DNA of 64,000 nucleotides. It comes from Mycobacteroides chelonae. GTDB taxonomy: Bacteria > Actinomycetota > Actinomycetes > Mycobacteriales > Mycobacteriaceae. The position numbers and the translations under genes are program-made. The stretch covers positions 2,542,001 to 2,606,000 of the forward strand of contig NZ_CP050145.1 of the NCBI RefSeq assembly GCF_016767715.1, in the 5' to 3' direction. Each line of letters opens with the position of its first letter. The stretch's first letter is position 1. This document shows, piece after piece, positions 24,788 through 33,781 of this stretch. A model generated the notes under the pieces. It was not told where the DNA came from. It made no database searches and was given only the letters and a program-made list of their open reading frames with translations.

Positions 24788-26437
24788 CTATGAAGCGTCG
24801 GGTGAATGTAGTTGTGCACGAAGTACTTTGCCACTGGCATTGCGAGGTATCTCGTCAAGAACAACGAACCGTTTCGGAACCTTGTAGCGCTCGAGACCCT
24901 CCCGAACATGAGCCTTGAGCATGTCCTCCCGGGGCGCTGAGGACCCCGCCGCCGCAACCACGAAAGCCTGCAATACCTGACCGAATTCGTCATCGGGTAC
25001 GCCGATGACGACAGCATCCGCGATCGCGGGGTGCGCCGTGAGTCGGTCCTCGACTTCCCCGGGGAATATGTTCTCGCCACCCGAGACAATCATGTCGTCG
25101 GAGCGACCGTCGATGTACAGCCTGCCATCTGCGTCGAAATGGCCCATATCGCCAGTGTTCACATGCCCGTCGACGACTTCCTTGGAAGCGGCGTGCGCTG
25201 CTTTGTCGGGCGTGTAGCCCTCGTACTCCAGGCCACCACGGACGAAGATCATTCCCGTTTTACCGGCCTCAACCTCTCGGCGGTTGTCTCCAAGGATGCG
25301 CACGGACACTCCAAGTGCCTTGCGCCCCGCAGTATTCGGTGCGGCAACGAGGTCCGCAGGGGAGGCGATCGCGACCACTCCGGCTTCGGTGGATCCATAA
25401 CCGTTCACCAATATCGGTCCGAAGGCTGTCAGCACGCCGGAGACGGTGGCCGGTGATATCGGCGCCGCCCCAGTGACGATCATCCGCAAGGGCAGCCCTT
25501 GGGCGTTTTGCCTGCCTATTTCCGGGAGCGCCGTCAACAGCCTCTGCAGCATGACCGGCACCGCGAACAGTACCGTGACATGTTGACGCGCAATATCGTT
25601 CATGGCTTGCGCGGCGTCGAATCGGCGTCGGCAGACTACGGTGCCCCCGAGCGCCAACGGCCCGAGCAGTGCGGCCAATCCGAATCCGTGGAAGAACGGT
25701 GGTGCCACCAGCACCCTGTCCCGGGATCGCAGTCGCACGGTGGCCATCGCGGTCACACACATGAGCACCAACTGTCGGGGTTTGACGGCGCGCGGCACTC
25801 CCTTGGCCAGCCCGGTGGTGCCCGAAGTGAGCAGGGTGAGTTTCACCGGACGGCGCACCGGTGGCGGCTTGGGGTGCGTTTGTGTCGCGAGTGCATCCAA
25901 GCTCAGGAGTCCATCTGTGGCCGCGGTCTCGTGCCACGCCAAGACCCGCAGGCCACGGTAGTTTGCGGCATCGACCGCTTCGGTGTACTCGGCATCGAAG
26001 ATCAGTACGTCCGGTTCGTGGCGTTGCAGGATCGCCTGCAACTGTTGAGGAGTCAGTTCCGTGTTGATGAAGATGAGTTCGGCCCCGAGCTGTGCACCGG
26101 TCAGCATGGCCTCGGCGAATCCTCGATGGTTGCGGCATACGATCCCGACCGAAGTAGGGGCAGAAGGCGCCAGCGCGTATACGGCCGCGGCGATAGCCTC
26201 CGCGCGCTGATGCAACTGGCGATAGGTGATGTGCCCCGCCTCGTCGATCAGCGCAGCCCTGTTGGGAAATCGAATCGCGCTGGCCGCCAACAACAGTGCC
26301 GGTGTCGGCCCGTACTGGCAGAGGGCGCGGGCAAGTGCGGCGACGGCCCGTGGACCCATCGGGGTGAGCGCGCCTGAGGTGAGCGCCGCAGGCACCGCGG
26401 CAGCCCACTGCCTGAGGCTTTGCCTGAACTCATTCGG
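24788..26437 (-). CDS. Acyl-CoA synthetase/ligase (FadD-type)
   Basis: An AMP-forming ligase of 549 residues from the ATG at 26437 (MPNEFRQSLRQW). An in-frame start at 26470 would overlap the upstream SDR gene more. The ATP/AMP motifs are LLTSGTTGLAKGVPRAV, NGYGSTEAGVVAIAS, NTGDMGHFDADGRLYIDGRSDDMIVSGGENIFPGEVE and the C-terminal catalytic Lys in PRNASGKVLRAQL. It activates a carboxylic acid, probably a fatty acid, to its CoA thioester. It overlaps the SDR gene by 8 bases and is probably controlled by the TetR protein two genes upstream. Confidence 0.93.
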   Translation of the reverse strand, partial: PNEFRQSLRQWAAAVPAALTSGALTPMGPRAVAALARALCQYGPTPALLLAASAIRFPNRAALIDEAGHITYRQLHQRAEAIAAAVYALAPSAPTSVGIVCRNHRGFAEAMLTGAQLGAELIFINTELTPQQLQAILQRHEPDVLIFDAEYTEAVDAANYRGLRVLAWHETAATDGLLSLDALATQTHPKPPPVRRPVKLTLLTSGTTGLAKGVPRAVKPRQLVLMCVTAMATVRLRSRDRVLVAPPFFHGFGLAALLGPLALGGTVVCRRRFDAAQAMNDIARQHVTVLFAVPVMLQRLLTALPEIGRQNAQGLPLRMIVTGAAPISPATVSGVLTAFGPILVNGYGSTEAGVVAIASPADLVAAPNTAGRKALGVSVRILGDNRREVEAGKTGMIFVRGGLEYEGYTPDKAAHAASKEVVDGHVNTGDMGHFDADGRLYIDGRSDDMIVSGGENIFPGEVEDRLTAHPAIADAVVIGVPDDEFGQVLQAFVVAAAGSSAPREDMLKAHVREGLERYKVPKRFVVLDEIPRNASGKVLRAQLHSPDAS

Positions 26438-27407
26438 CATGAGCACCCACCGGGTCCGATGTCTGGACATGAGTTGGTGCCGGCCGGCCTGCGGTCACCC
26501 TTGACAGGGAGGCCTGGGTATCACCCAATCGCCGATAGACGAAACCGAGGATCGGTTCCATCGGAAAGCGCAGCACCGGAGCCAATATCGCGGAGGGATG
26601 CCCGTACACCGGCGTCAACGTTCTGGGTTTGTCCACGACGGCGCGGGCGATCACGCGCGCCGCATCAAGGGGGGTCTGTCCCGGAAGCAGCCGCATCCAC
26701 CGGCTCGGTGCGCTCATCCGGGTATGCATCAGACCTGCGTAGAAAGTTGTCAGGGTCACCCCATCGCCGCGGGCTTCCATTCCGACGGCCCGCATCCAGA
26801 TGTCGAACGCGGCCTTGGACGACAGGTAGAAGCCCCACTTGGGTACCACCCCGAACATCACGCCCACTGTCGAGACGTTGACGATATGGCCGGTTCCCCG
26901 GGCACGCATACCGGGTAGCAGCGCCAGGGTGAGCCTCATGGGCCCCACGTAGTTGGCGCCCGATGTCGCGTTGACGTCTTTGGGCCTGTCGTAGGAGAGG
27001 TGTATCGACCGGCGCAGTGATTTACCGGCGTTGTGGACCAGATAGTCGATCGCACCGAAATCATGGAGTATAGCCTCGGCGAACTCTGTGATCGAGGCTT
27101 CGGATGTCAAGTCGAGTGGGTAAACCGCTGCCTCGCCGCCCCTTTCGGCGATACCGGAGGCAACCATCCGGAGCTGTTCCATGGATCGTGCGGCCAGCAC
27201 CACCCTCGCACCGGCCTGCGCGAAGAGTTCAGCGGTGGCGGCGCCGAGCCCGTACGAGGCACCGGTGACGACGACGACCTTTCCCGCCACCTCGCCGCGG
27301 AGCCGATCGATGTCCCGTAAACCGCGCGGGCCGATCAGATAAGCGGCCGCGCGTGCGATCGGATGGTGTACGACGGGGGAAGGCCCAGTGGGCAAAATCG
27401 TTGACAT
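26430..27407 (-). CDS. Short-chain dehydrogenase/reductase
   Basis: A 325-residue SDR. The Rossmann glycine motif is VVVTGASYGLGAATAELFAQAG (about 46-67); NAG is in YLVHNAGKSLRRS, and the catalytic Ser...Tyr...Lys are in NVSTVGVMFG and FYLSSKAAFDIW, where the usual YxxxK reads Y-L-S-S-K. Residues 1-45 and the C-terminal region (YGHPSAILAPVLRFPMEPILGFVYRRLG) extend the classical fold, as in mycobacterial lipid-linked SDRs. The gene lies between the TetR gene (14-base gap) and the FadD gene, so a lipid or steroid oxidoreductase role is inferred. Confidence 0.92.
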   Translation of the reverse strand: MSTILPTGPSPVVHHPIARAAAYLIGPRGLRDIDRLRGEVAGKVVVVTGASYGLGAATAELFAQAGARVVLAARSMEQLRMVASGIAERGGEAAVYPLDLTSEASITEFAEAILHDFGAIDYLVHNAGKSLRRSIHLSYDRPKDVNATSGANYVGPMRLTLALLPGMRARGTGHIVNVSTVGVMFGVVPKWGFYLSSKAAFDIWMRAVGMEARGDGVTLTTFYAGLMHTRMSAPSRWMRLLPGQTPLDAARVIARAVVDKPRTLTPVYGHPSAILAPVLRFPMEPILGFVYRRLGDTQASLSRVTAGRPAPTHVQTSDPVGAHAE

Positions 27408-27421
27408 CTCGGTGCTTTCGG

Positions 27422-28102
27422 TTACTTGGTGTTGTTAGTTGAGGGACTTATGGAGGCCAGGCCGGCGAGCACAGTTCGTAGTTGCGCATCGGACACCACG
27501 GCATCGACCACACGTTGGCTGAGTTCGATATCAGGGTCCGATTGCACGGCGCTCAGGACAGTGCCGAAGAAGTTGGCCATGATCAGATCGCGAACCGTGT
27601 CGCGGGAGATCTCGTCGGTATGCATCCAATGCAGCACGATGCCCTCGATGAATGAGAGGCAGCCACTGATCGCCGCACGCAGCACCGGCGTCGATTCGGT
27701 TCCCGTGATCTCCACGGCCAAGGCGTGTGCCAGACGTTGGCGATGTTGTTCACGAACACGCCGTACTTCGGCATCGGACACGTCGGCCAGGAGCGCCTCG
27801 AAGGCGCCGGGCTCCTGCTGTGCCCGATCCAGAAACTTGCCGACACCCTCGGACAATCGCTCCAGCGCGGGACCGCGCATCTGGACGAGTTCACCCCAGA
27901 ATTCGTCGGCCGCCTGCTCGACCACGGCCAGGTAGAAGCCGCGCTTACCACCGAAGTGGTAGCTGATCGAGCCCGCGGCCACGCCAAGGGCGCGGGCCAG
28001 ATCCACGATCGACACCTCGTCGTACCGCTGCGTGCTGAAGGCAACGCGACCGGCCTCCAGCAGGGCGGCGCGTGAGGCGACACCACGTTTGTTGCCGACC
28101 AT
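27422..28102 (-). CDS. TetR family regulator with CerR-like C-terminus
   Basis: A 226-residue protein. The helix-turn-helix is at about residues 8-55 (RAALLEAGRVAFSTQRYDEVSIVDLARALGVAAGSISYHFGGKRGFYLAVV). The C-terminal ligand domain is helical (LRAAISGCLSFIEGIVLHWMHTDEISRDTVRDLIMANFF). The divergent intergenic region carries two matching palindromes, and the downstream SDR, FadD and lipase genes run in the same direction, so it likely represses its own lipid operon and perhaps the PPOX gene on the other side. Confidence 0.92.
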   Translation of the reverse strand: MVGNKRGVASRAALLEAGRVAFSTQRYDEVSIVDLARALGVAAGSISYHFGGKRGFYLAVVEQAADEFWGELVQMRGPALERLSEGVGKFLDRAQQEPGAFEALLADVSDAEVRRVREQHRQRLAHALAVEITGTESTPVLRAAISGCLSFIEGIVLHWMHTDEISRDTVRDLIMANFFGTVLSAVQSDPDIELSQRVVDAVVSDAQLRTVLAGLASISPSTNNTK

Positions 28103-28115
28103 GACACCTCCAGTA

Positions 28116-28183
28116 TTTGAATCTGATTCAGAAAGTAGTCATCGAGAAGAGGGGCGTCAAGATCTTTCTGAATCAGATTCAAA
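28116..28183. promoter_or_regulatory. Paired TetR operators
   Basis: TGAATCTGATTCA (28118-28130) and TGAATCAGATTCA (28169-28181) are each near-perfect palindromes. With their flanks they form a perfect 20-bp inverted repeat (28116-28135 and 28164-28183). The centres are 51 bases apart, about five helical turns, which suits two dimers on one DNA face or a loop. They lie between the TetR gene and the divergent PPOX gene. Confidence 0.8.
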
Positions 28184-28263
28184 ATCTCTGGCGCCCTCGA
28201 GACGATCGGGGCCTACAGTTGGAATTGCGCCCGTCGTGGCCGCACATGGAAGGGATTTCAGTC

Positions 28264-28716
28264 GTGACAGACATATCCGCATTCGCCGAGCTGGTCGATC
28301 GTGACCATGGGCTGTGCGTGCTCAGCACGATTCGAAGCGACGGCAGCGTCCAGTCATCGGTGATCAACGCCGGCGTCATGCGCCACCCCCGAACTGGTGA
28401 ACCAGCCGTCGCGCTGGTGGCGGCCGGGGGCACCCGGAAGCTCGATCACCTGCGGGCGGACCCACGGGCCACCATCGTGGTGCGCGCCGGATGGCAGTGG
28501 GTGACCGTGGAGGGAGTCGCCGAGATCATCGGCCCAGACGACCAACAAGCCGGTATCGACGAGGAAACGCTAAGGCTGTTGTTGCGCGACATCTTCCAGG
28601 CGGCCGGCGGTACCCATGACGACTGGGACACCTACGACAGGGTGATGGCCGAAGAACGACGCGCCGCAGTTCTCATCGCGCCCGGCCGCGTCTATTCCAA
28701 TCCCGCGCCGGGATAG
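28264..28716 (+). CDS. PPOX-class F420-dependent oxidoreductase-like protein
   Basis: A 150-residue split-barrel protein from the GTG at 28264, which has GGAAGGG 9 bases upstream; an in-frame ATG at 28246 precedes this site. The pattern DHGLCVLSTIRSDGSVQSSVINAGVMRHPRTGEPAVALV and GTRKLDHLRADPRATIVVRAGWQWVTVEGVAEI is that of the F420- or flavin-binding PPOX family (TIGR03618-type). A reductase role with F420 is likely but not certain. The paired TetR operators lie directly upstream. Confidence 0.85.
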   Translation: MTDISAFAELVDRDHGLCVLSTIRSDGSVQSSVINAGVMRHPRTGEPAVALVAAGGTRKLDHLRADPRATIVVRAGWQWVTVEGVAEIIGPDDQQAGIDEETLRLLLRDIFQAAGGTHDDWDTYDRVMAEERRAAVLIAPGRVYSNPAPG

Positions 28717-28735
28717 CCCGCAATATTGTGCAGAT

Positions 28736-30556
28736 ATGTGTATCGCATGCGAGTGGGCGCCGCATTTCTCGTCGTTGAGCACGAAGGCCACCCGCCGGAC
28801 GGCGCTGCGCGCTGCGGCCGCGGTGGCGCTCGGGGCGGGCGCCGTCGCCGCATGCTCTACAGGGGCCGATTCGTCGTCCACGTCAGGTAGTACCAACCCC
28901 GACAATGCCGAGGCGGATTTCGTCTTCCGAAACGGCCGCGTCTACACAGTGTCCGGGCCTCAGGAATGGGCCGAAGCGGTTGCCGTGAAGGGCAATACCA
29001 TCAGACATGTTGGTGATGAGGCGGGCGCGATGGCGATGGTGGGCCTGGGCACCCGCGTCATCGATTTGGACGGCAAGCTGCTCATGCCCGGGTTTGTGGA
29101 GGGGCACATTCATCCGTTCTTCGGTGCCTTCCTCAGCAGCGGCGTGAATCTGCAAGTTTCGACCAAACAAGAGGCACTGGCGGCTATTGCCAAGTACGCC
29201 AAGGAGAATCCGGATGGGCCGATACGCGGATTTGGCTGGCGTATCGACATGTTCGGGCCGGAGGGGCCGACCCGTCAAGAATTGGACAGTGTCCTGCCGG
29301 ACCGGCCCGGCTTCTTCTTCGCCGTCGATGCGCACAGCATGTGGGCCAACAGTAAGGCCCTGGAAGTCGCTGGCATACATCGAGATACGCCCGACCCGGT
29401 CCCAGGCTTCAGCTACTACGCAAAAGATGGCAAGGGCGAGCCGAGGGGCTACATCCTGGAGATCAGCGCGATGCTTGACCTGATCGATGCCATCGAACCG
29501 GTTACCGCTGAGAGCATGCAGCGAGCACTTGAGGACTGGCTGCCCCATGCGGCTGCGGCCGGCATCACGTCGGTGTTCGATGCCGGTGTTCCTCCGGTCG
29601 GGAGTCAGGCGGCGTTTCTTGGGCTGTACAACGACATTGAGCGCAGGGGCGCGTTACCTTTCCGCGTGGTGGCGTCCTATGTTGTGAAGGCGCCTCCCTT
29701 CGATGATGCGGTAGCGATGTTCACCCAGACTCGTGACGAGATCGCGAGCGACCTCGTTCAGGTGGGGATGATCAAGATCATGGGCGACGGCACCCAAGGC
29801 GGCTACACCGCCTGGTTGCTCGATCCTTATGCGGACAAACCCGATTCGATCGGAACGTCACCGTTCACCGAGCAGCAGTGGGGCCAGCTGGTCGGCCAGA
29901 TTGATGCTGCGGGTATCGACATGCATGTGCACGCGTGCGGGGAGCGCACGGTGCGGGCGGCACTGGATGCGTTTGAGGCGGCGATCGCCAAGAATCCCGC
30001 CCGGGACCGCCGGCATACAATCGCGCACCTGATCTATGTCGATGACGCGGACAACGCCCGATTTGCCAAGCTTGGGGTTGGAGCCCAGTTGTCCGCGAAC
30101 TGGTTCTCCGCCGACCCCGACACCGTGGTCAATCTGGCTGCCCGGTATGGCGCGCCCCGCAAGGACAACTTCTACCGGATCCAGGACATACTGCACGCCG
30201 GCGGAAGAGTGTCACTGGGAACGGATTGGCCTGCGGCGGGGTACTTCTCCACCTACAAGCCACTCGAATCAATCCAGATCGGTGTGACCCGTCAGCTGAT
30301 CGGTGACCCGAATGCCGCGGTGCTCGGCCCCACCGACCAGAAGTTGTTGGCGGCGCAGGCGGTGCAGGCTAATACGCTGGGTGCCGCGCACCAGATCCGG
30401 ATGGAGAACAAGGTCGGCTCGGTGGAGGTCGGCAAGCTCGCCGATCTCATCGTGCTCGACCGCAACATCCTTGAGGGAGACCCACACGACATCCACAAGG
30501 CGACGGTCACGATGACGATGATGGACGGCCAGATCCGTCACGAGATCAAGCACTGA
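28736..30556 (+). CDS. YtcJ-like amidohydrolase (family 3), exported lipoprotein
   Basis: A 606-residue protein. The N-terminus has a twin-arginine motif (TRRTALRAAAAVALGAG) and a lipobox ending VAAC. The TIM-barrel metal motif is PGFVEGHIHPFFG, later metal ligands are in HVHACGERTVRAALDAF and HTIAHLIYVDD, and the late Asp is in SLGTDWPAAGYFSTYKPL. The small beta-sandwich closes with KVGSVEVGKLADLIVLDRNIL. The family hydrolyses amides or N-substituted compounds; the substrate here is unknown. It is 19 bases downstream of the PPOX gene. Confidence 0.92.
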   Translation: MCIACEWAPHFSSLSTKATRRTALRAAAAVALGAGAVAACSTGADSSSTSGSTNPDNAEADFVFRNGRVYTVSGPQEWAEAVAVKGNTIRHVGDEAGAMAMVGLGTRVIDLDGKLLMPGFVEGHIHPFFGAFLSSGVNLQVSTKQEALAAIAKYAKENPDGPIRGFGWRIDMFGPEGPTRQELDSVLPDRPGFFFAVDAHSMWANSKALEVAGIHRDTPDPVPGFSYYAKDGKGEPRGYILEISAMLDLIDAIEPVTAESMQRALEDWLPHAAAAGITSVFDAGVPPVGSQAAFLGLYNDIERRGALPFRVVASYVVKAPPFDDAVAMFTQTRDEIASDLVQVGMIKIMGDGTQGGYTAWLLDPYADKPDSIGTSPFTEQQWGQLVGQIDAAGIDMHVHACGERTVRAALDAFEAAIAKNPARDRRHTIAHLIYVDDADNARFAKLGVGAQLSANWFSADPDTVVNLAARYGAPRKDNFYRIQDILHAGGRVSLGTDWPAAGYFSTYKPLESIQIGVTRQLIGDPNAAVLGPTDQKLLAAQAVQANTLGAAHQIRMENKVGSVEVGKLADLIVLDRNILEGDPHDIHKATVTMTMMDGQIRHEIKH

Positions 30557-30561
30557 CCGGC

Positions 30562-30975
30562 CTACTTAGCCAGTACCAAGAGCGGCTTGTCCTTGTCGAC
30601 GATGTAGGTTGCCAGTTCTGAACCTTCGTCATCACCGATATTGCGAACGGAATGGAACGTCTCGGCGGGGACGAAAAGGACATCTCCGGCGGTGACGCTC
30701 TGTGAACCCTGACCGTCGATGTCGTAGACCAGCGTGCCCTTGAGCACGTAGATGATCTCCTCGCCGGGATGCTTGTGGCGGGCAGCCGTGGCTCCCGGCT
30801 GAAAATCGACACGTGTCTGTAGTGCCTCGCGGCCCGGGATGCTCAGATCATGGCGCTGTAAGTCGGTGCGGCTCACCGGCTCACGTTCGGACACGGGGGT
30901 AGATGACCCGCACGCCGCGGCGAGTGTCGCCAGCCCGGCACATGCGCCCATCACGATCGTGCTGCCGATGTTCAT
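30562..30975 (-). CDS. Cupin-domain lipoprotein
   Basis: A 137-residue protein from the ATG at 30975, only 4 bases after the FAD oxidoreductase stop. It has a signal peptide with a lipobox (LATLAAACGSS). A single cupin follows: motif 1 ARHKHPGEEIIYVLKGTL contains two His and a Glu, and motif 2 SVTAGDVLFVPAETFHSVRN contains the last His. Such exported cupins may bind a metal and a small ligand. Longer upstream open sequence belongs to the neighbouring gene in another frame. Confidence 0.88.
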   Translation of the reverse strand: MNIGSTIVMGACAGLATLAAACGSSTPVSEREPVSRTDLQRHDLSIPGREALQTRVDFQPGATAARHKHPGEEIIYVLKGTLVYDIDGQGSQSVTAGDVLFVPAETFHSVRNIGDDEGSELATYIVDKDKPLLVLAK

Positions 30976-30979
30976 GCGG

Positions 30980-32140
30980 TCAATCCTTCCGGAGAGGCTT
31001 GAGTGTGCCGACGCCCGACGGCGGCGCCGTGTTGTCGCGGATGCCATGGTAGATACCGCGTTTGATGATCCAGGGTTGCAGTACGCGCTCGATCGACCAC
31101 GCGGGGAAGCGGAAGGCGTGACCGGAGGGGGCGAAGACTTCCAGCCCGTCGGGCTGTACGCCGAGAACCGAGCCCCACCGGTACCTGGGTGGGCGGTAGG
31201 TACGTAAAGGCCGCCCGGATACTCCGGCGCGAACATTGTGAGCCACCAGCCGGTCAGCTCGATTGCGAGCCGAGGTGCGTAGCGCATCGGTGGCCGCGAC
31301 GTCTCCGACGGCGAAGACGTCGGGGTAGCCGGGAACCTGCAGTTGTGGCGTCACACGGACAAATCCGTGTTGGTCGAGTACCTCGTCGGGCAGCCATTCT
31401 GTATTGGGTTGGACCCGGCCGATCGCCCACAGCACCGCATCGGAGGAGACCGGAGACTGCCCGGAAATCCATTCAACCGGCTCGCCGGTGATTCGGTTGC
31501 CGGTGAATCCGTCGGGGATGAGTGCACGGTGTCCGGGGTGCAGCCCCACGCGGAGGTCGTTGAGCCGCTGCCGAATCCGGTGCCATACTCGCGGCGAGTG
31601 CTGTGTGAGCGCACGCTCACCAGGGAAATACAGGTCGACACGCAGGTTGGGCCATGTGATCGCGATGTTGGCCGCGCTGCTCACAGCGGCTGCCCCTCCA
31701 CCGATGACGGTTACCGTGCCCGCCGCGGCCAGTCGCAGGTGCGCCGCGCGCAGCTCCGCAGCGACCTCGACATTGGACTGCAGTGTGGGCTGTCGCCAGA
31801 AGCCGTTACTGACACCGGTCGAGATGACCAAAGTGTCGTATGGTTCCGCAAGCGATACGCCGTTACTGCTGTGGGCGAAAACTGTTCGGGCGCTGAAGTC
31901 GACGCCGGTGAGCCGGGCATGCACGGTACGGACACGGTCCAGTCTGTGGAACCGGTCAAACGGCACCCAGTAGTTCCGTGCCCATTCGTCGGGGCGTGAA
32001 AGCCGTATCCCTAACTCTTGGCCACTGACCAACCCGGGTTTGGCGGAGATTCCGACAACATCGCTGTGGCGGGCGAGCCGGATCGCCGTGAGCAGGCCGC
32101 TGTCGCCGAGCCCGGCGATAAGGACCCGTCTGCGGCTCAC
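30980..32140 (-). CDS. FAD-dependent NAD(P)-type oxidoreductase
   Basis: A 386-residue pyridine-nucleotide-disulfide/NDH-2-like flavoprotein. GTG at 32140 overlaps the stop of the upstream gene (GTGA), which fixes the start. The first dinucleotide motif is VLIAGLGDSGLLTAIRLA (residues 6-23), the second TVTVIGGGAAAVSSAANIA (about 153-171), and the FAD-ribityl Asp is in GYPDVFAVGDVAATDALR. The substrate is not evident. It sits in a coupled operon with a methyltransferase, a DUF1295 reductase-like protein and a cupin lipoprotein. Confidence 0.88.
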   Translation of the reverse strand: MSRRRVLIAGLGDSGLLTAIRLARHSDVVGISAKPGLVSGQELGIRLSRPDEWARNYWVPFDRFHRLDRVRTVHARLTGVDFSARTVFAHSSNGVSLAEPYDTLVISTGVSNGFWRQPTLQSNVEVAAELRAAHLRLAAAGTVTVIGGGAAAVSSAANIAITWPNLRVDLYFPGERALTQHSPRVWHRIRQRLNDLRVGLHPGHRALIPDGFTGNRITGEPVEWISGQSPVSSDAVLWAIGRVQPNTEWLPDEVLDQHGFVRVTPQLQVPGYPDVFAVGDVAATDALRTSARNRADRLVAHNVRAGVSGRPLRTYRPPRYRWGSVLGVQPDGLEVFAPSGHAFRFPAWSIERVLQPWIIKRGIYHGIRDNTAPPSGVGTLKPLRKD

Positions 32141-33030
32141 GCCGATTTCCGTGGAGGGCGGGGCACAAATCGGGATACCCGTGCGATGACATCTCGGTAC
32201 TCGGGCCGCCGCTGCAGGCTGCGCTGCTCCATCATCGGGATGCTCGAGCCCAGGAACATCCCCAACATGCCCGCGGCGCCGAGGCATAGCCACCACGCAT
32301 CAGCGGGGGAGACCGCAATACCGAAGAGTGCTAGGGAGAGCCAGAAGCTGAACTCTCCGAAATAGTTTGGATGCCGAGACCATGACCACAGGCCGCGGTC
32401 CATCACCTCACCGGGACGACGGTTGCCGGTGAAGCGGTGCATCTGCACATCGGCGACCAGCTCCAGAGCTACAGCCGCGAGGCCAACCAGACACGCGATC
32501 GTCGTCAGCCAGACCAGGTCGCCGACGGGGCGCGTTACCGCGACATACGCCGGCACCATCCCGAGAAAGACCAGCAGTGTGGGGATGAGATGGATGGCGA
32601 CCAGATCGGCCAGGAAGCTCCATCGGCCGGCGCTGGCGCGCAGCATCGGGTAGCGCCAATCCTCATGGTGCAGCCCAGGGAACGAATACACCCAGTTGGC
32701 GGTGAGGCGCACTGCCCACAGCGCGATCACCATCGCGATGAGCCAACAACGCAACTCATGTACCCCGGACTGACTCCACCAGTAGACCAGCAGCAGCGGG
32801 GGTATCACGCTCCAATAGGCGTCGTAGAAGCTCGAATTGCGGTACAGCCTGCTGAAGACGAATATCACCACCGTGGCCAGCACATCGGCGATCAACGTGT
32901 CCAGCCACATGCGGCCGGTAGCTGGACCCCAGATGAGCCAGCCGGCGGCCACGCCCACGGCGATGAGATAGGCGATGGTCACGAGCACCAACGATTGTGA
33001 CTTGCTTCGGACGATGGCTTCAGAGCTCAC
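32137..33030 (-). CDS. DUF1295 steroid 5-alpha-reductase-like membrane protein
   Basis: A 297-residue membrane protein from the GTG at 33030, which overlaps the methyltransferase stop by 11 bases. About seven transmembrane helices are visible. The C-terminal signature DRGLWSWSRHPNYFGEFSFWLSLALFG is the conserved NADPH-site block of DUF1295/isoprenylcysteine methyltransferase-type and 5-alpha-reductase proteins; EDWRYPMLR is another typical element. The likely role is reduction of an enone or a lipid in the membrane. It is translationally coupled on both sides. Confidence 0.9.
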   Translation of the reverse strand: MSSEAIVRSKSQSLVLVTIAYLIAVGVAAGWLIWGPATGRMWLDTLIADVLATVVIFVFSRLYRNSSFYDAYWSVIPPLLLVYWWSQSGVHELRCWLIAMVIALWAVRLTANWVYSFPGLHHEDWRYPMLRASAGRWSFLADLVAIHLIPTLLVFLGMVPAYVAVTRPVGDLVWLTTIACLVGLAAVALELVADVQMHRFTGNRRPGEVMDRGLWSWSRHPNYFGEFSFWLSLALFGIAVSPADAWWLCLGAAGMLGMFLGSSIPMMEQRSLQRRPEYRDVIARVSRFVPRPPRKSA

Positions 33031-33643
33031 GCGGGGTGTTGTCCCTTCGCAACAGTGCGACAAGAAAGTCCGAGTCATCGGTGAAGGGCCTCAGGTCCCA
33101 GGTGGACAGCAGGAGGTCCGGAGCGAGACCTGCTTCGGCAGCGTCGTCGAGGAATCGAGCGAACTCGTAGTCACGGCCGGCGCCGAAGCCGATCACCGCG
33201 CGGCCATCTTCCGCGAGGTGTCCGCGCAGGCGTTTCAACACCTGAACCCGTGTGCTCGGGGCGAGAAACGCCATCACATTGCCCGCTGACACGATGACGT
33301 CAAATGGCTCGGCGATACCGGCCGACGGCAGGTCGAGGTCGGCGAGATCGCTGACGATCCACCGTGAACCGGGATGGTCCTGCTCGGCCGCCTCGATGAG
33401 CACCGGGTCGACGTCGACGCCGACCACGCAGTGACCGGCGGCCGCCAGAAACCCGCCCACCCGGCCGGAGCCACACCCGGCGTCGAGGACCCGGGCGCCA
33501 CGAGGAACCATCGCGTCCACAAAGCGAGCTTCGCCCGCCAAATCCGCACCCTCACGCGCCATGGCGCGAAACCGCTCGATGTACCAATGCGAATGGTTCG
33601 GATTGGCCGCGACTTTCTGCATCCAGAGGCTCTGCTCAACCAT
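33020..33643 (-). CDS. Class I SAM-dependent methyltransferase
   Basis: A 207-residue protein from the ATG at 33643 (MVEQSLWMQKVAANPNHSHWYIERF). Motif I is GARVLDAGCGSGRVGGFLAAAGH (about 50-72), motif II GVDVDPVLIEAAEQDHP, and the later strand IVSAGNVMAFLAP. It begins the four-gene minus-strand operon with the DUF1295, FAD oxidoreductase and cupin genes. The substrate is unknown; the aromatic N-terminal YIERFRAMAREGADLAGEARF resembles small-molecule methyltransferases. Confidence 0.9.
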   Translation of the reverse strand: MVEQSLWMQKVAANPNHSHWYIERFRAMAREGADLAGEARFVDAMVPRGARVLDAGCGSGRVGGFLAAAGHCVVGVDVDPVLIEAAEQDHPGSRWIVSDLADLDLPSAGIAEPFDVIVSAGNVMAFLAPSTRVQVLKRLRGHLAEDGRAVIGFGAGRDYEFARFLDDAAEAGLAPDLLLSTWDLRPFTDDSDFLVALLRRDNTPREL

Positions 33644-33781
33644 GCAGCCATTGTCGCAAGCGGAGGTAGCGTCGCAGATCAGGGCACTCGAATACCTCAC
33701 TCGATGGCCTACCGCGCCGCGATTGCGGTGCTAATCTCATGCCAACCCCGCACGTTATTGCGACGAAGGAGGGGGATGGAA

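Noticed and set aside
25269..26408. 379-residue minus-strand frame inside the acyl-CoA ligase gene
   Set aside because: It is a shifted-frame shadow of the ligase, rich in Arg and Gly with no domain.
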